Positions 1-8,682 are shown, counted from the first letter of the stretch. The stretch is 64,000 nt of DNA from an uncultured Vampirovibrio sp. (GCA_910584405.1 CAJUAL010000002.1:1-64000); one strand, 5' to 3'. Notes: generated by a model from the sequence alone, not told the origin. Numbers and translations: made by a program.

Positions 1-1170
1 TCCTTACTAATAAATGAGAATACAGATGATTATAAAAAGACAATGTTGTATACAAGTGTGAGTGCCCCAAGCAGTTATGCAACAACAAGCGGTGCGTATA
101 TAACAAAATATTTAAAAGTATCAAAGTATTGCGGAGATAATAGCGGCGATTGCTTTGCAAGCAAATATTATGATTATAAAGATGGCGATAAAAAAGAATA
201 TACTCCAATATATAAAGGAGCTTGTGCAATCTTAAAGAACGGTTCAAGTATTTGTATAGAACCCCAGACACCAAGCCATGGAGTAAGAATTTTACTTGAT
301 ATAAATGGCAAGAAAAGTCCAAATGTAAAAGGAAGAGATTTGCATGAGTATGAACTGGCGTTACCTGAAAAAGGCGCTTTAGATAGAACAAGTAATGCGG
401 TAAATTGGGATTATAAGCTGATAGATATAAAACCTCCATGTTCGGAAGGTGAAACAAGTGAAGAATGTTGTGAGTCAAACTTTAATGTGGGCTGTTGTAC
501 GGAATTTCCTGACAAATACAGCGGTCGAGAAGAGTGTAAGGCATGTACACCAACAAAAGGAGAACCTGCAGATTGCTGTGATGATGACAATTATTTAGGA
601 ACTCATAAACAAATTTGCTGTAGTAATATTTTTGCAAGTCAGGGTAAAGAAGTATTTAAGAGTAAAGGTTGTTGTTCAATATTGACTAATCATTCTTTAT
701 GTCAAGAAGAACCAAAAGATGATTGTGCAACAAAGACTTTTGGAGATCCATTAACTGAACCGTGTTGTAAATTGGATAAATATAAATATGCTTCAGCTTG
801 TAGTGTTTCCAGATCTTTTACTCTTGCTTATAATTCGGGTAGCAATAACTATGTAGTTATTCGTTCTGGGTATAAGGCTGATGAATACGATATGTATCTT
901 GTTAAAAATAATGGTTCCCGAGTTTTTGTCCCGGTTGGTTCTTCTTCCGGAATTGGTAATCCAAATGATTTTAAAGAATGTTGTCTTGTAAAATCTGGAA
1001 AAGACGTATTTTGTAATACAAATAGTTCTAAATTGAATGCAGATAATATTCAAATAGGAAAATGTGCTACTCGCTTTGATTTAATGGGTTCTTATCCTAA
1101 ATTATGTTTAAATCATGCAAGCAGACCGGGAGGTACTGAATCAGGTTTATCTCCATGTATAAAAGAATAG
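1..1170 (+). CDS. Cysteine-rich secreted/pilin-like protein, 5' end cut by window
   Basis: The frame is open from base 1, so the N-terminus lies outside the window; the first internal ATG is at 43. The visible part (about 389 residues) is Asn/Lys/Ser-rich and has at least seven Cys-Cys doublets (contexts ECCES, GCCTE, DCCDD, ICCSN, GCCSI, PCCKL, ECCLV) plus many single Cys, which suggests an exported, disulfide-rich protein. I cannot name a family. In this lineage such proteins often carry a prepilin-type N-terminus, but that part is not visible, so the pilin link is inference. It ends just before a good terminator hairpin. Confidence 0.75.
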   Translation, partial: SLLINENTDDYKKTMLYTSVSAPSSYATTSGAYITKYLKVSKYCGDNSGDCFASKYYDYKDGDKKEYTPIYKGACAILKNGSSICIEPQTPSHGVRILLDINGKKSPNVKGRDLHEYELALPEKGALDRTSNAVNWDYKLIDIKPPCSEGETSEECCESNFNVGCCTEFPDKYSGREECKACTPTKGEPADCCDDDNYLGTHKQICCSNIFASQGKEVFKSKGCCSILTNHSLCQEEPKDDCATKTFGDPLTEPCCKLDKYKYASACSVSRSFTLAYNSGSNNYVVIRSGYKADEYDMYLVKNNGSRVFVPVGSSSGIGNPNDFKECCLVKSGKDVFCNTNSSKLNADNIQIGKCATRFDLMGSYPKLCLNHASRPGGTESGLSPCIKE

Positions 1171-1187
1171 TTAAAACAAAAGATTGT

Positions 1188-1216
1188 AGGGTGCAATTTT
1201 TTGCACCCTTGATTTT
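1188..1216 (+). terminator. Intrinsic terminator after the cysteine-rich gene
   Basis: A perfect 9-bp stem (AGGGTGCAA / TTGCACCCT) with a TTTT loop is followed by a short T-rich tract (GATTTTT). It lies 18 bases after the stop codon of the cysteine-rich gene. Confidence 0.75.
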
Positions 1217-1330
1217 TCAAACGCCTATTGACAAAATTATCGTACTTTTTACACTAAATGTTAAGAATGTAAAGCTAGCTCTACGAGCGGGTTTTGGCTA
1301 TTGAAAATTTTGCAATTCACCCCATGGGGG

Positions 1331-1358
1331 TTGAAATTTTAAATTTTTGTAATATTAT
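1331..1358 (+). promoter_or_regulatory. Promoter of the lytic transglycosylase gene
   Basis: TTGAAA (1331-1336), a 16-bp AT-rich spacer and TATTAT (1353-1358) form a sigma-70-like promoter, about 100 bases upstream of the TTG start at 1461. A small GC-rich hairpin (CCCC ATG GGGG) lies just upstream. Nothing else was seen in 1217-1460. Confidence 0.5.
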
Positions 1359-1460
1359 AGTGTCATAAACATATTCAAAGAAGACGAAAATCTTATCAAA
1401 AAGTAGGAACAAAAAAGTAGTTTTCGGAGAATTTTCAATTTACAACTAGAGGATTACATT

Positions 1461-2096
1461 TTGAAAAAATTATTACTATTCACTATTGCACTGGTGTATA
1501 TGTTGTTTTCGCCTGTGCACGCAGCCAATGTCAATACAGTGAAGGCAGCGATAGTAAAACATTCTATCGAAATGGGCGTAGATCCGGCAATTGCGCTAAG
1601 TATCGCCAAAACAGAATCAGGATTCAGACACGAAGCAAGAAGCTCTCACGGAGCTGTCGGTGTCTTCCAACTTATGCCTTCAACCGCAAGAAGAATGGGC
1701 TTAAACCCATATTCTCTTGATGATAATATCAAGGGCGGAATTATGTATTACAAATCAATGTACAAAATGTTCGGGTCAATGGAATTAGCTTTAGCAGCAT
1801 ACAATGCAGGCCCTGCAAATGTAAAAAAATATCGTGCGATACCTCCGTTTAGTGAAACAAGAAGATTTGTTGCGAAGATTATGACGGATTACAGACAGTA
1901 TAAAGCTCATCCGGATCCTGCAATGATTGCGGCAACAAAAGCTCCGACATCAATAAAAGGCAGTGTTATTGCTCAAACACCTTCAAAAACCACAGTACCT
2001 ATGGTTAAAATCGAACAGGCAAGAACTCTTAATGTCGAAATGCTGAAAGAAACTCCGATAGAAGTTGAGGTTAAATCGCAATCAGTTGCAATATAA
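1461..2096 (+). CDS. Lytic transglycosylase (SLT/GEWL domain), exported
   Basis: Cleaves peptidoglycan strands in the periplasm. Residues 1-21 form a signal peptide ending in a VHA-like site. Residues about 25-135 show the SLT fold signatures: the catalytic Glu52 in AKTESGF, the GVFQLMPSTA motif and AYNAGPANV. The C-terminal 75 residues are a basic, low-complexity tail without a clear domain. The start is TTG, chosen because AGAGGA sits 7 bases upstream and the signal peptide begins right there. It is a monocistronic unit with its own promoter and a terminator shared with the convergent glycosyltransferase gene. Confidence 0.88.
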   Translation: MKKLLLFTIALVYMLFSPVHAANVNTVKAAIVKHSIEMGVDPAIALSIAKTESGFRHEARSSHGAVGVFQLMPSTARRMGLNPYSLDDNIKGGIMYYKSMYKMFGSMELALAAYNAGPANVKKYRAIPPFSETRRFVAKIMTDYRQYKAHPDPAMIAATKAPTSIKGSVIAQTPSKTTVPMVKIEQARTLNVEMLKETPIEVEVKSQSVAI

Positions 2097-2122
2097 TTTT
2101 TGGTTATGAATTTTATAATATT

Positions 2123-2150
2123 AAAAGACAGGATTTATATCCTGTCTTTT
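2123..2150. terminator. Bidirectional terminator between convergent genes
   Basis: A perfect 12-bp stem (AAAAGACAGGAT / ATCCTGTCTTTT, 4-base loop) with A/T runs on both sides. It serves the transglycosylase on + and the glycosyltransferase on -, whose stop codon lies inside the hairpin. Confidence 0.85.
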
Positions 2151-3109
2151 TTTGCGAATTTAGATTGTAATTTTGCTTTTAAATATTCCAGTTTAATACT
2201 CAAATATGAATTGTTTTCCTTTAGTTCAAAGTAATTCCACCAGCCTTTTTCGTGTTTTCCTTTTTGATGTGTAAGTAATTCTTTTACCTTTTCAAAATAT
2301 TCTGATTTTATACTGTCACTGCATTTAGGATAGCGGCTGACTGCTTTTAACAGATTTCTGCTTGTGATTTTTTGTTTTATATTTTTATCAGCGTTAATTT
2401 TATTTAGAATTTCTTCAATATAATAGAAATTATTAATCGGAGCAAAATCTGATTTTAATTTTGAACCTGTTAAGGATGTTCCTCTTTGTTTTCTGTAGAT
2501 GTATAAATCTTTTTTTAATACAGAGATTTTGCAGGCTGAAAGTATAACTTGTACGAAAAACGGTTGATCTTCCGCCATTCTGGTATCAATGAAGCTTATG
2601 TTATTTTCAATAAGAAAATTTCTGCGGTAAACTTTATTCCAACAAATCGGATGGAATGAATATAATTTGTTTATATCAAATTCAGTTTTGAAATTTTTCG
2701 ATGAGTATTGACCCTGTCTTAATTTCCCTGATTTAGAGTAATAAGTTTTAGCACCAAAAATTACTATATCGGGTGAATTCTGTGTTTTTTTAACGATTTC
2801 TTCAAAAAATTCGGGTACTACAAAATCATCTGAATCAATGTAGCAGATGTATTCACCTTTTGCGTATGGAAATCCTGTGTTTCTTGCTTGTGCAAGTCCT
2901 TGGTTTTCTTTTGTAATTATTTGATAATTTTGGAATTTGTCTTGATATTGTTCAAGTATTTCTAGGCTGTTATCTGTAGAGCCGTCGTTAACACATATTA
3001 TTTCAAAATTTTTATAAGTTTGTTCAAGTAAGCTGTCTAAACACTTTTCTAAACAATCTGCCACATTGTAAACTGGTAAAATGACAGAAAATTTTATATT
3101 TTTGTCCAT
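2135..3109 (-). CDS. Family 2 glycosyltransferase
   Basis: A GT-A fold inverting glycosyltransferase that would add a sugar from a nucleotide-sugar donor during surface glycan synthesis; the acceptor is unknown. The N-terminal half has the family signatures: SVILPVYN at the start, VNDGSTDNS, and the metal-binding YIDSDD near residue 95. About 324 residues in all, with a basic helical C-terminus. I chose ATG at 3109 because AAGGAG lies 7 bases upstream; a GTG nine codons earlier would place that ribosome-binding site inside the gene. It stands apart from the large glycan operon at 38.6-48.6 kb. Confidence 0.85.
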   Translation of the reverse strand: MDKNIKFSVILPVYNVADCLEKCLDSLLEQTYKNFEIICVNDGSTDNSLEILEQYQDKFQNYQIITKENQGLAQARNTGFPYAKGEYICYIDSDDFVVPEFFEEIVKKTQNSPDIVIFGAKTYYSKSGKLRQGQYSSKNFKTEFDINKLYSFHPICWNKVYRRNFLIENNISFIDTRMAEDQPFFVQVILSACKISVLKKDLYIYRKQRGTSLTGSKLKSDFAPINNFYYIEEILNKINADKNIKQKITSRNLLKAVSRYPKCSDSIKSEYFEKVKELLTHQKGKHEKGWWNYFELKENNSYLSIKLEYLKAKLQSKFAKKDRI

Positions 3110-3141
3110 ATATTCTCCTTTTTTACTATTATACACGTTAG

Positions 3142-3193
3142 AATTTTAAAATTTAAATTTTAAAATTTGTTTACAATAATACTTAGTATTGTA
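3142..3193. repeat. Two adjacent AT-rich palindromes in a divergent promoter region
   Basis: 3142-3167 is a perfect 26-bp palindrome made only of A and T. 3172-3193 is an inverted repeat, TACAATA - 8 bp - TATTGTA. Both lie between the start codons of the divergent GT2 and GH57 genes, a plausible place for an operator, but no cognate regulator is adjacent. Confidence 0.5.
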
Positions 3194-3338
3194 CTAATTC
3201 GTTTTCCTGTTAATATTTGTAAAGTTATTCAGCAGAATTAGTTAAAAAGGATTATATTTTTTACCCGTTTGTGGTATATATAAAGTGTACATAAATGGAT
3301 TATATTTAGGTATATAATTCAGCAGAATGGAGGAAAAA

Positions 3339-5063
3339 ATGTCAGTAGGACAATTCGTATTTATGTTACACAGTCACCTTCCTTACTATAGAAAAGCAGG
3401 GATGTGGCCGTTTGGAGAAGAAAACCTTTATGAATGTATGGCAGAAACATATGTTCCGCTTTTGAATGCAATTTCAGAATTGTATGAAGAAGGTATTAAA
3501 GCAAAATTAACTGTCGGTATTACTCCAATTCTTGCTGAACAGTTGAGTGATGAACATTTGAAACACGGTTTTGTTGAATATTTGGATTCAAGAATTAAAA
3601 GTGTTTCCAAGGATTTAGACAGATATCCTGATGAGAAAGTTCCTCATTCGCAACACTTAAAATATTTAGCTAAATATTATTTTGACTGGTTCAATAATAT
3701 TAAAAATTCATTCATAAATAAGTATGATATGGATTTGATTGCAGCTTTCAAAAAATATCAGGATTTAGGATGTATCGAAATTACTACATCCGGAGCTACT
3801 CACGGATTTTCTCCGCTTTTGGCAACAGATAATAACTTGAATGCTCAATTTAAGGTTGGTTCAGATACAACTAAAAAATTCTTTGGTAAAAAAGCTATTG
3901 GTTGCTGGCTGCCTGAATGTGCGTACAGGCAAGGTTATGAATATGTAGGAAAAGACGGTCAAAAACACTGGCGCCCTGCAATTGAATTAACTTTACAAAA
4001 CAATGATATTGAATACTTCTTTACAGAATCTCATGTAATTGAAGGCGGTAATTCAATCGGTACTCGTCGTGTTGTTGGTATTTACGGTAATATTGAATAT
4101 ATTCCGCTACCTGAAAGAGAACCTACCGGATATGATACTTATTCTGCTTATTGGCTGCCAGATGCTCAAGTCGCTGTTATGGGCAGAAATGACAGAGCAG
4201 GTTATCAGGTATGGTCAGCTGCTGACGGATATCCCGGTGATGGCGTATTTAGAGAATTCCACAAAAAAGACGATAAATCAGGTATGAATTATTGGAGAAT
4301 AACTTCTTCAAAAACTGATTTAGGTGATAAAATGCTTTATGACCCTGTTTTAGCTCTAAATAAAATCAATGAAAACTCAGACCACTATACAACAATGCTT
4401 TACCACTTGTTGAATGATTATAAAAATTCTCACAATGGTAAAGAAGGCTTGATAATGGTATCATTCGATACTGAATTATTCGGTCACTGGTGGTTTGAAG
4501 GTATAGAATTTATTAAACAGGTAATTAAAAAATTCCATAATTATTTACCGCAAGTTGAAAGAATGACTGCAGGTGAATACTTGCACGCTCATCCGCCGAC
4601 AGAAGCAATACAAATCCCTGAATCTTCTTGGGGACAAGGCGGACATTTCTATGTTTGGAATAACCACTTAACAGAATGGATGTGGCCTATTATTCACTCT
4701 TGTGAAAAAAGAATTACAGCTATTGCTGATAAGTATCAGGAAATTCCTCAGGATAAATTGTTACATAGAGCTTTAAATCAATTAGCAAGAGAAAATCTGT
4801 TATTGCAAAGTTCAGATTGGCCGTTCCTGATTACAACATGGCAGGCGAAGGATTATGCTACTGACAGATTCAGAGAACATGTTGAAAGATTTGAATTTAT
4901 TGCTGATATGATTGAAAGCGGTAATATTAATGATGCGGAACTTCAAAAAATCGAAAGTATTGATAACTGTTTTGCTGATATTGATTATCGGGTTTACGTA
5001 TCAATCGAAGAAGGTGTAATTCCTCAACAGTCTAAGAAATTAGCACCTTTATATAAAGATTAA
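3339..5063 (+). CDS. Glycoside hydrolase family 57, probable 1,4-alpha-glucan branching enzyme
   Basis: Predicted to form alpha-1,6 branches in glycogen/starch-type glucan in the cytoplasm. The 574-residue length and motifs fit GH57 branching enzymes: FMLHSHLPYY at the N-terminus, the nucleophile Glu193 in GCWLPECAYR, the acid Asp377 in SFDTELFGHWWFEG, and the later SSWGQGGHFYVW. No signal peptide. I take the second ATG (3339), since GGAGG at 3329-3333 is ideally spaced for it; the upstream ATG at 3327 overlaps that site. Single gene with its own terminator. GH57 family membership is near certain; branching rather than amylase activity is inferred from the motif pattern. Confidence 0.9.
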   Translation: MSVGQFVFMLHSHLPYYRKAGMWPFGEENLYECMAETYVPLLNAISELYEEGIKAKLTVGITPILAEQLSDEHLKHGFVEYLDSRIKSVSKDLDRYPDEKVPHSQHLKYLAKYYFDWFNNIKNSFINKYDMDLIAAFKKYQDLGCIEITTSGATHGFSPLLATDNNLNAQFKVGSDTTKKFFGKKAIGCWLPECAYRQGYEYVGKDGQKHWRPAIELTLQNNDIEYFFTESHVIEGGNSIGTRRVVGIYGNIEYIPLPEREPTGYDTYSAYWLPDAQVAVMGRNDRAGYQVWSAADGYPGDGVFREFHKKDDKSGMNYWRITSSKTDLGDKMLYDPVLALNKINENSDHYTTMLYHLLNDYKNSHNGKEGLIMVSFDTELFGHWWFEGIEFIKQVIKKFHNYLPQVERMTAGEYLHAHPPTEAIQIPESSWGQGGHFYVWNNHLTEWMWPIIHSCEKRITAIADKYQEIPQDKLLHRALNQLARENLLLQSSDWPFLITTWQAKDYATDRFREHVERFEFIADMIESGNINDAELQKIESIDNCFADIDYRVYVSIEEGVIPQQSKKLAPLYKD

Positions 5064-5092
5064 TAATAAGTGTTTTTTACAATTCATTTTAT

Positions 5093-5120
5093 AAGCCTTA
5101 GTGTAATGCTAAGGCTTTTT
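5093..5120 (+). terminator. Intrinsic terminator after the GH57 gene
   Basis: 9-bp stem AAGCCTTAG / CTAAGGCTT with a 7-base loop, followed directly by TTTTTATTTTT. Confidence 0.88.
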
Positions 5121-5180
5121 ATTTTTGACAGAAATAATTATCAAGGATATAATTATTCTGTTAAATAAGGAGAATTTTGA

Positions 5181-5705
5181 GTGGCAGATTTAAGTTCTAT
5201 AGTAAAGAAGGATTATATTGAAGGTGATGAGAAATATTATTTTGACACAATTCCGATGTGGAAATTCATATTTCTTACTATAGTAACTTTTGGTTTGTAT
5301 CATATTATTTGGATATATAAATTATGGAAAAGGCTGAGTAATAACTTTGGATATGATATTTCACCGTTTTGACGTACTGCATTTGCTCTTGCGACATGTT
5401 TTACATTGTTTCCGCTGTTGGAAAAATATGTAAAGGCGTATTGTTTGTCTTCATTTCCGGGGGTGTTATTTGCAATATTGTATTTAATTTTGAATTTTAC
5501 TGACAAATTACCTGATTCATATAGTTATTTAGTATTTTTTTCTTTAATAATTCCAATAGTTATACAGTTAAAATTAAATCGGGTAAACGTGCAGAATTTT
5601 CCGAATGCAGAAGTGAACGGATGGAATATATATAATACCCTATGGACTATTCCTTTTGTATTATTTTGGGTATTGTTCATATTGGGAATTATTTTCCCTG
5701 AATAA
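5181..5705 (+). pseudogene. DUF4234-like membrane protein gene interrupted by an in-frame TGA
   Basis: Two open stretches, 5181-5372 and 5373-5705, are in the same frame and separated only by a TGA at 5370-5372. Read through, they give one protein of about 174 residues with a DUF4234-like start (TFGLYHIIWIYKLWKRL after a hydrophobic segment) and three to four membrane helices. The interrupted codon is most simply a CGA (Arg) to TGA change, with two residues that could continue as R-T-A-F. The start is GTG with AAGGAGA 7 bases upstream. The standard code applies elsewhere in the window, so a nonsense mutation is more likely than recoding; an assembly error is possible. Confidence 0.7.
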
Positions 5706-5724
5706 AATTTTAAAAAAAAAGTTG

Positions 5725-5752
5725 TTGCATTTTAAAATTTAGCAAATATAAT
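5725..5752 (+). promoter_or_regulatory. Promoter of tRNA-Asp
   Basis: TTGCAT (5725-5730), 16-bp spacer, TATAAT (5747-5752); the tRNA begins 22 bases downstream of the -10 box. Confidence 0.7.
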
Positions 5753-5773
5753 AAAGAGGTAGCCAAAATAAAT

Positions 5774-5851
5774 GGGAGCGTAGCTCAGTTTGGTTAGAGC
5801 GCATGCCTGTCACGCATGAGGTCGCGAGTTCGAGCCTCGTCGTTCCCGCCA
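5774..5851 (+). tRNA. tRNA-Asp (GTC)
   Basis: Full cloverleaf: acceptor GGGAGCG pairs with CGTTCCC (one G-T), D-arm GCTC...GAGC, anticodon loop CTGTCAC with anticodon GTC, T-arm with GTTCGAG, discriminator G and an encoded CCA end (5849-5851). Its own terminator follows at 5865. Confidence 0.95.
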
Positions 5852-5864
5852 TTTACAAGAAATG

Positions 5865-5892
5865 AAGTCCGTTTACCGGACTTATTTTTTTG
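5865..5892 (+). terminator. Terminator of tRNA-Asp
   Basis: Stem AAGTCCG / CGGACTT with a 5-base loop followed by a run of seven T. Confidence 0.8.
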
Positions 5893-5902
5893 TCAAAAGA
5901 AT

Positions 5903-6064
5903 GGGATTTAGAGGTGAGAACTCACAGGTTGAAGACCTGTCAGAGTTCGAGCGCGAACGAGCTGAGGGCGGAGGAGCTTTCTTTGGAGCAAGCGAAGCTT
6001 GTGAAATGAAAGTTCGTAGACCCGTTAACCGCGAGTGAGTAAGACAGCCTCGTCAGTCCCGCCA
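5903..6064 (+). ncRNA. tRNA-like structured element of unknown function ending in GCCA
   Basis: Begins GGGATT and ends AGTCCCGCCA, so the two ends can pair like a tRNA acceptor stem with a CCA tail. Inside are a short GTGA/TCAC hairpin, a perfect 6-bp hairpin ACAGGT/ACCTGT, a GAGTTCGAG T-arm-like motif, then about 90 extra bases containing a CAAGC-GAA-GCTTG hairpin, then CCTCGTC, which matches the T-arm/acceptor part of the neighbouring tRNA-Asp. No variable region can be assigned and the usual proportions are broken, so it is not a normal tRNA. It may be an interrupted or decayed tRNA copy or a separate small RNA. A strong terminator follows directly. Confidence 0.4.
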
Positions 6065-6066
6065 TT

Positions 6067-6093
6067 AAAAAAGCCACTTTGAGTGGCTTTTTT
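6067..6093. terminator. Bidirectional terminator
   Basis: Perfect 12-bp stem AAAAAAGCCACT / AGTGGCTTTTTT with a 3-base loop. It ends the tRNA-like element on + and the LysM gene on -. Confidence 0.88.
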
Positions 6094-6098
6094 GTTAT

Positions 6099-6839
6099 TT
6101 AAATTTTAACTTCTTTTAAATTATCAGATTTATCAAAATAGTGAATGTTACCGTCATTATCTCTTATTGCAAGATATTCTTTGCCATTGATTTCTTCTGC
6201 TGAAAATAAGGTAATATTGTTGTCTGATTTTGTATTATCAAAGTAGGCATGTTCTTCTTTTTTACCTTTATATTCTGTTTCTCGTATCGTATAATCATCA
6301 GCATTTAGAGAAAGTGCAAATTTATAGGCATCTGTTTGTTCAAGTGCAAAACCTCCGCCTACTGTTTTTTCTCCATTTGTCCATGTTCCGATTTGTTTAG
6401 CAAAAATATCTGCCATTTTTGCATCTCTTGTTGTCGGATTATTGAATAATCCTCTAACATTAACTACAACATCCTCAACATATTTTGTAGCCTTGGTAAG
6501 AGTATTTAATGCAGATTCTACAAAGCCTTGGTTAGGATATTCATCTTTCTTTGTTGCTGAATCTCCAAATATGTCATTTGCTCTGTAATAATTATCTTCA
6601 TTAGATGTTAATGTTGTTTTATTATCATTTTCGCCAAATATGGTTACATTATTCAGTTTTAACTGTTCAGGCAGTTTTAGTTCTTGTCCGGCTTTTAGAA
6701 TATTTACATTTGCTAAATTATTTTCTTTTTTTATCAAATTAATAGTATTCAAGATTTCAGCCTGATTTGTTAAGCCATATTCACGCTTTACGATTTTTAC
6801 CAGTGTATCATTAGCTTTTACTGTAATATTCCCTGCCAT
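6099..6839 (-). CDS. LysM-domain protein
   Basis: 246 residues. Residues about 4-55 form one LysM peptidoglycan-binding module (starts ITVKANDTLVKIVKREYG, ends ILKAGQELKLP). The remaining 190 residues are acidic and polar with no domain I recognise. There is no N-terminal signal peptide, so export, if it occurs, uses another route. The same N-terminal LysM layout is common in lineage-specific proteins of these bacteria (inference). The gene is followed by the bidirectional terminator at 6067. Confidence 0.72.
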   Translation of the reverse strand: MAGNITVKANDTLVKIVKREYGLTNQAEILNTINLIKKENNLANVNILKAGQELKLPEQLKLNNVTIFGENDNKTTLTSNEDNYYRANDIFGDSATKKDEYPNQGFVESALNTLTKATKYVEDVVVNVRGLFNNPTTRDAKMADIFAKQIGTWTNGEKTVGGGFALEQTDAYKFALSLNADDYTIRETEYKGKKEEHAYFDNTKSDNNITLFSAEEINGKEYLAIRDNDGNIHYFDKSDNLKEVKI

Positions 6840-6945
6840 ATCTCATATCTCCGTGTGTAAGTAATATATATATATAAAGTATTTATGTTTGTAAAAGTTG
6901 CTAAAAATGTAACAAGTTATTAAGATTAGCCTCTTTAAGTTCCTT

Positions 6946-7836
6946 TTACAGTTGTTCAATAATTGTGCTGCAGTTTGATTTAGTCAGGGCATGGATACCG
7001 TTTGGGATAGTTATAAAATTATTAAGGTTTCTGATAAATTTAATGAGTTTAGAACATTGTTCATTGGAAACAAGACTGTCGTTTGTTGGAAGAATTACTG
7101 TTATTGGACTGTTTGTTGCATTAATTTGTTTTACTGTGTTCATTTCATATGGCATAAAGAGTTCAATAAAAGTATTTAATTTATTTTCCAGAAAGTTTGG
7201 AAGTTTTAATTTCAATGTCTTCAGTAATGTAGTACCGAAACCTCCACCGTCAACGATTGGAGATACTAAAATGATTTTACCGATATTTTTTTCTTTAGCT
7301 GCAATATGAGATGCAGGGATTGAGCCTATACAGTGAGAAACTATGGTAATATCTTCAGGTTTTATACCTTTTGAATACAGGTAATCTAATGTTGCTTGTG
7401 CATCTTCTATAATATTTTTAAATGTAAAATTTTTTTTATGTAATTCAGCACTTCCTCTGTATTCCGGAGTTATAATTCCATAACCGCCTTTTTGAATTAC
7501 AGATTCAATAAAAAGTTGGTTTGGCGGAATTGTTGATTTACCTTTTATACCATGAAGAAATAATACGTATTTTTTACTGTTTTCCGGATTAACTTCCCAA
7601 CTGTAGATTGAACCGTTTTTGCTTGGTATTTGAACCTTTTTAATAATCGGAGCAAGTGTTTTTCTTATAACTTGAGGATACTTTCTTGCTTTATAGTCCA
7701 TTATTGGTGATAAAACTCCTTTAAACCCTGCATTTTCATAGAATCTTGATAATCTTGCAGGGACTAATCTGCCGTTAAAAGATAAATTAGCAGAGTTGTT
7801 GGAATTGTATCTTATGTTTGAACACGAGGTAATCAT
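6946..7836 (-). CDS. Alpha/beta-hydrolase fold protein with a Cys at the nucleophile elbow
   Basis: 296 residues. An alpha/beta-hydrolase core begins near residue 85: VLFLHGIKG (oxyanion strand), GYGIITPEYRGS, and the nucleophile elbow IVSHCIGS. The elbow reads S-x-C-x-G rather than G-x-S-x-G, so the predicted nucleophile is Cys, as in dienelactone hydrolases. Late catalytic residues fit an Asp in PTNDSLV and a His in NGIHALT. Residues 1-45 contain a SFNGRLVPARL segment and no classical signal peptide. Substrate unknown. The coding strand continues towards the LysM gene, 106 bases away, with no obvious terminator between them. Confidence 0.7.
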   Translation of the reverse strand: MITSCSNIRYNSNNSANLSFNGRLVPARLSRFYENAGFKGVLSPIMDYKARKYPQVIRKTLAPIIKKVQIPSKNGSIYSWEVNPENSKKYVLFLHGIKGKSTIPPNQLFIESVIQKGGYGIITPEYRGSAELHKKNFTFKNIIEDAQATLDYLYSKGIKPEDITIVSHCIGSIPASHIAAKEKNIGKIILVSPIVDGGGFGTTLLKTLKLKLPNFLENKLNTFIELFMPYEMNTVKQINATNSPITVILPTNDSLVSNEQCSKLIKFIRNLNNFITIPNGIHALTKSNCSTIIEQL

Positions 7837-7978
7837 ATCTTTGTTAAGTAAAAGCGTTTTTAAAATTGATTGAAAAAGATGTTTTTTTTGTTGATTGTAA
7901 CAAAACTTTATAATTAGTTTAGCAAATTATTTTTTGGCTTGTTTTATAATTATTGTGTAGCAGAAAGAAAGGTTTAAA

Positions 7979-8557
7979 ATGAAAAAAATTTTACAAAAAA
8001 TATGCTCTTCGATAGTAAACTTATTCCCAGCGAGAAAAAATAAAATCGGAGAAACCCCATTATTAAATGTTTATAAAAAAGTTACTAAAGACGGTACTGA
8101 AATATTTACAACTATTGATAAAGCGACAGGTGAAATTGTTAAAATCGTTGAAAAATTCCCTGAAGTTGCAGGTAGTGTTACTAATAACGGATTGAAATTT
8201 TTCCAATCAATGAATAGAAAGTTCAAAATAACTAATTTCCGTAAGGGTGAAGTAGTTGACATGATGTCATCAAAAATTAGTACAAATCCTGTGCCCCAAC
8301 TTGTTGAAGGCAGAGTTTTAAATGTGTTTTCTCCAACAACAGAAGTCGCAAGAGTTCAGCGGCGGGTATTTGATTTAAAGGGTAATTGGCTGAAAGATGT
8401 TGAATGTAGAGTTAATAAACCCGGATGCTGGGAAGTTGCAACTAAGCATGAAGTTCTTCCAAATAATTATGCATTTTGTACTTCTTATGAAAAAGGAAGA
8501 GCTCCTGAAAGAGTACGGTCTTCTATTACAAATATTTGCAGATCATTAAAGGTATAA
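7979..8557 (+). CDS. Conserved-looking hypothetical protein
   Basis: 192 residues, basic, mainly predicted beta and turn, no signal peptide or membrane helix. I do not recognise a family. The start has AAAGAAAGG 6 bases upstream and a strong terminator closes the unit, which supports a real monocistronic gene. Codon use matches the neighbours. Confidence 0.6.
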   Translation: MKKILQKICSSIVNLFPARKNKIGETPLLNVYKKVTKDGTEIFTTIDKATGEIVKIVEKFPEVAGSVTNNGLKFFQSMNRKFKITNFRKGEVVDMMSSKISTNPVPQLVEGRVLNVFSPTTEVARVQRRVFDLKGNWLKDVECRVNKPGCWEVATKHEVLPNNYAFCTSYEKGRAPERVRSSITNICRSLKV

Positions 8558-8578
8558 TTTTTGAATTTATAAAAAAAT

Positions 8579-8603
8579 GACCCGATTTATTCGGGTCTTT
8601 TTT
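8579..8603 (+). terminator. Intrinsic terminator
   Basis: Stem GACCCGA / TCGGGTC, loop TTTAT, followed by TTTTTTA. Confidence 0.85.
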
Positions 8604-8682
8604 ATTATTGATATTCCTAATTCCTTTTAATTTATGTTATTTCCTTAATTTCCTATATTCCAACGAACTTATTTATAAGTTG

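Noticed and set aside
4039..4287. 82-codon ORF inside the GH57 gene
   Set aside because: Out-of-frame shadow of a gene with conserved catalytic motifs.
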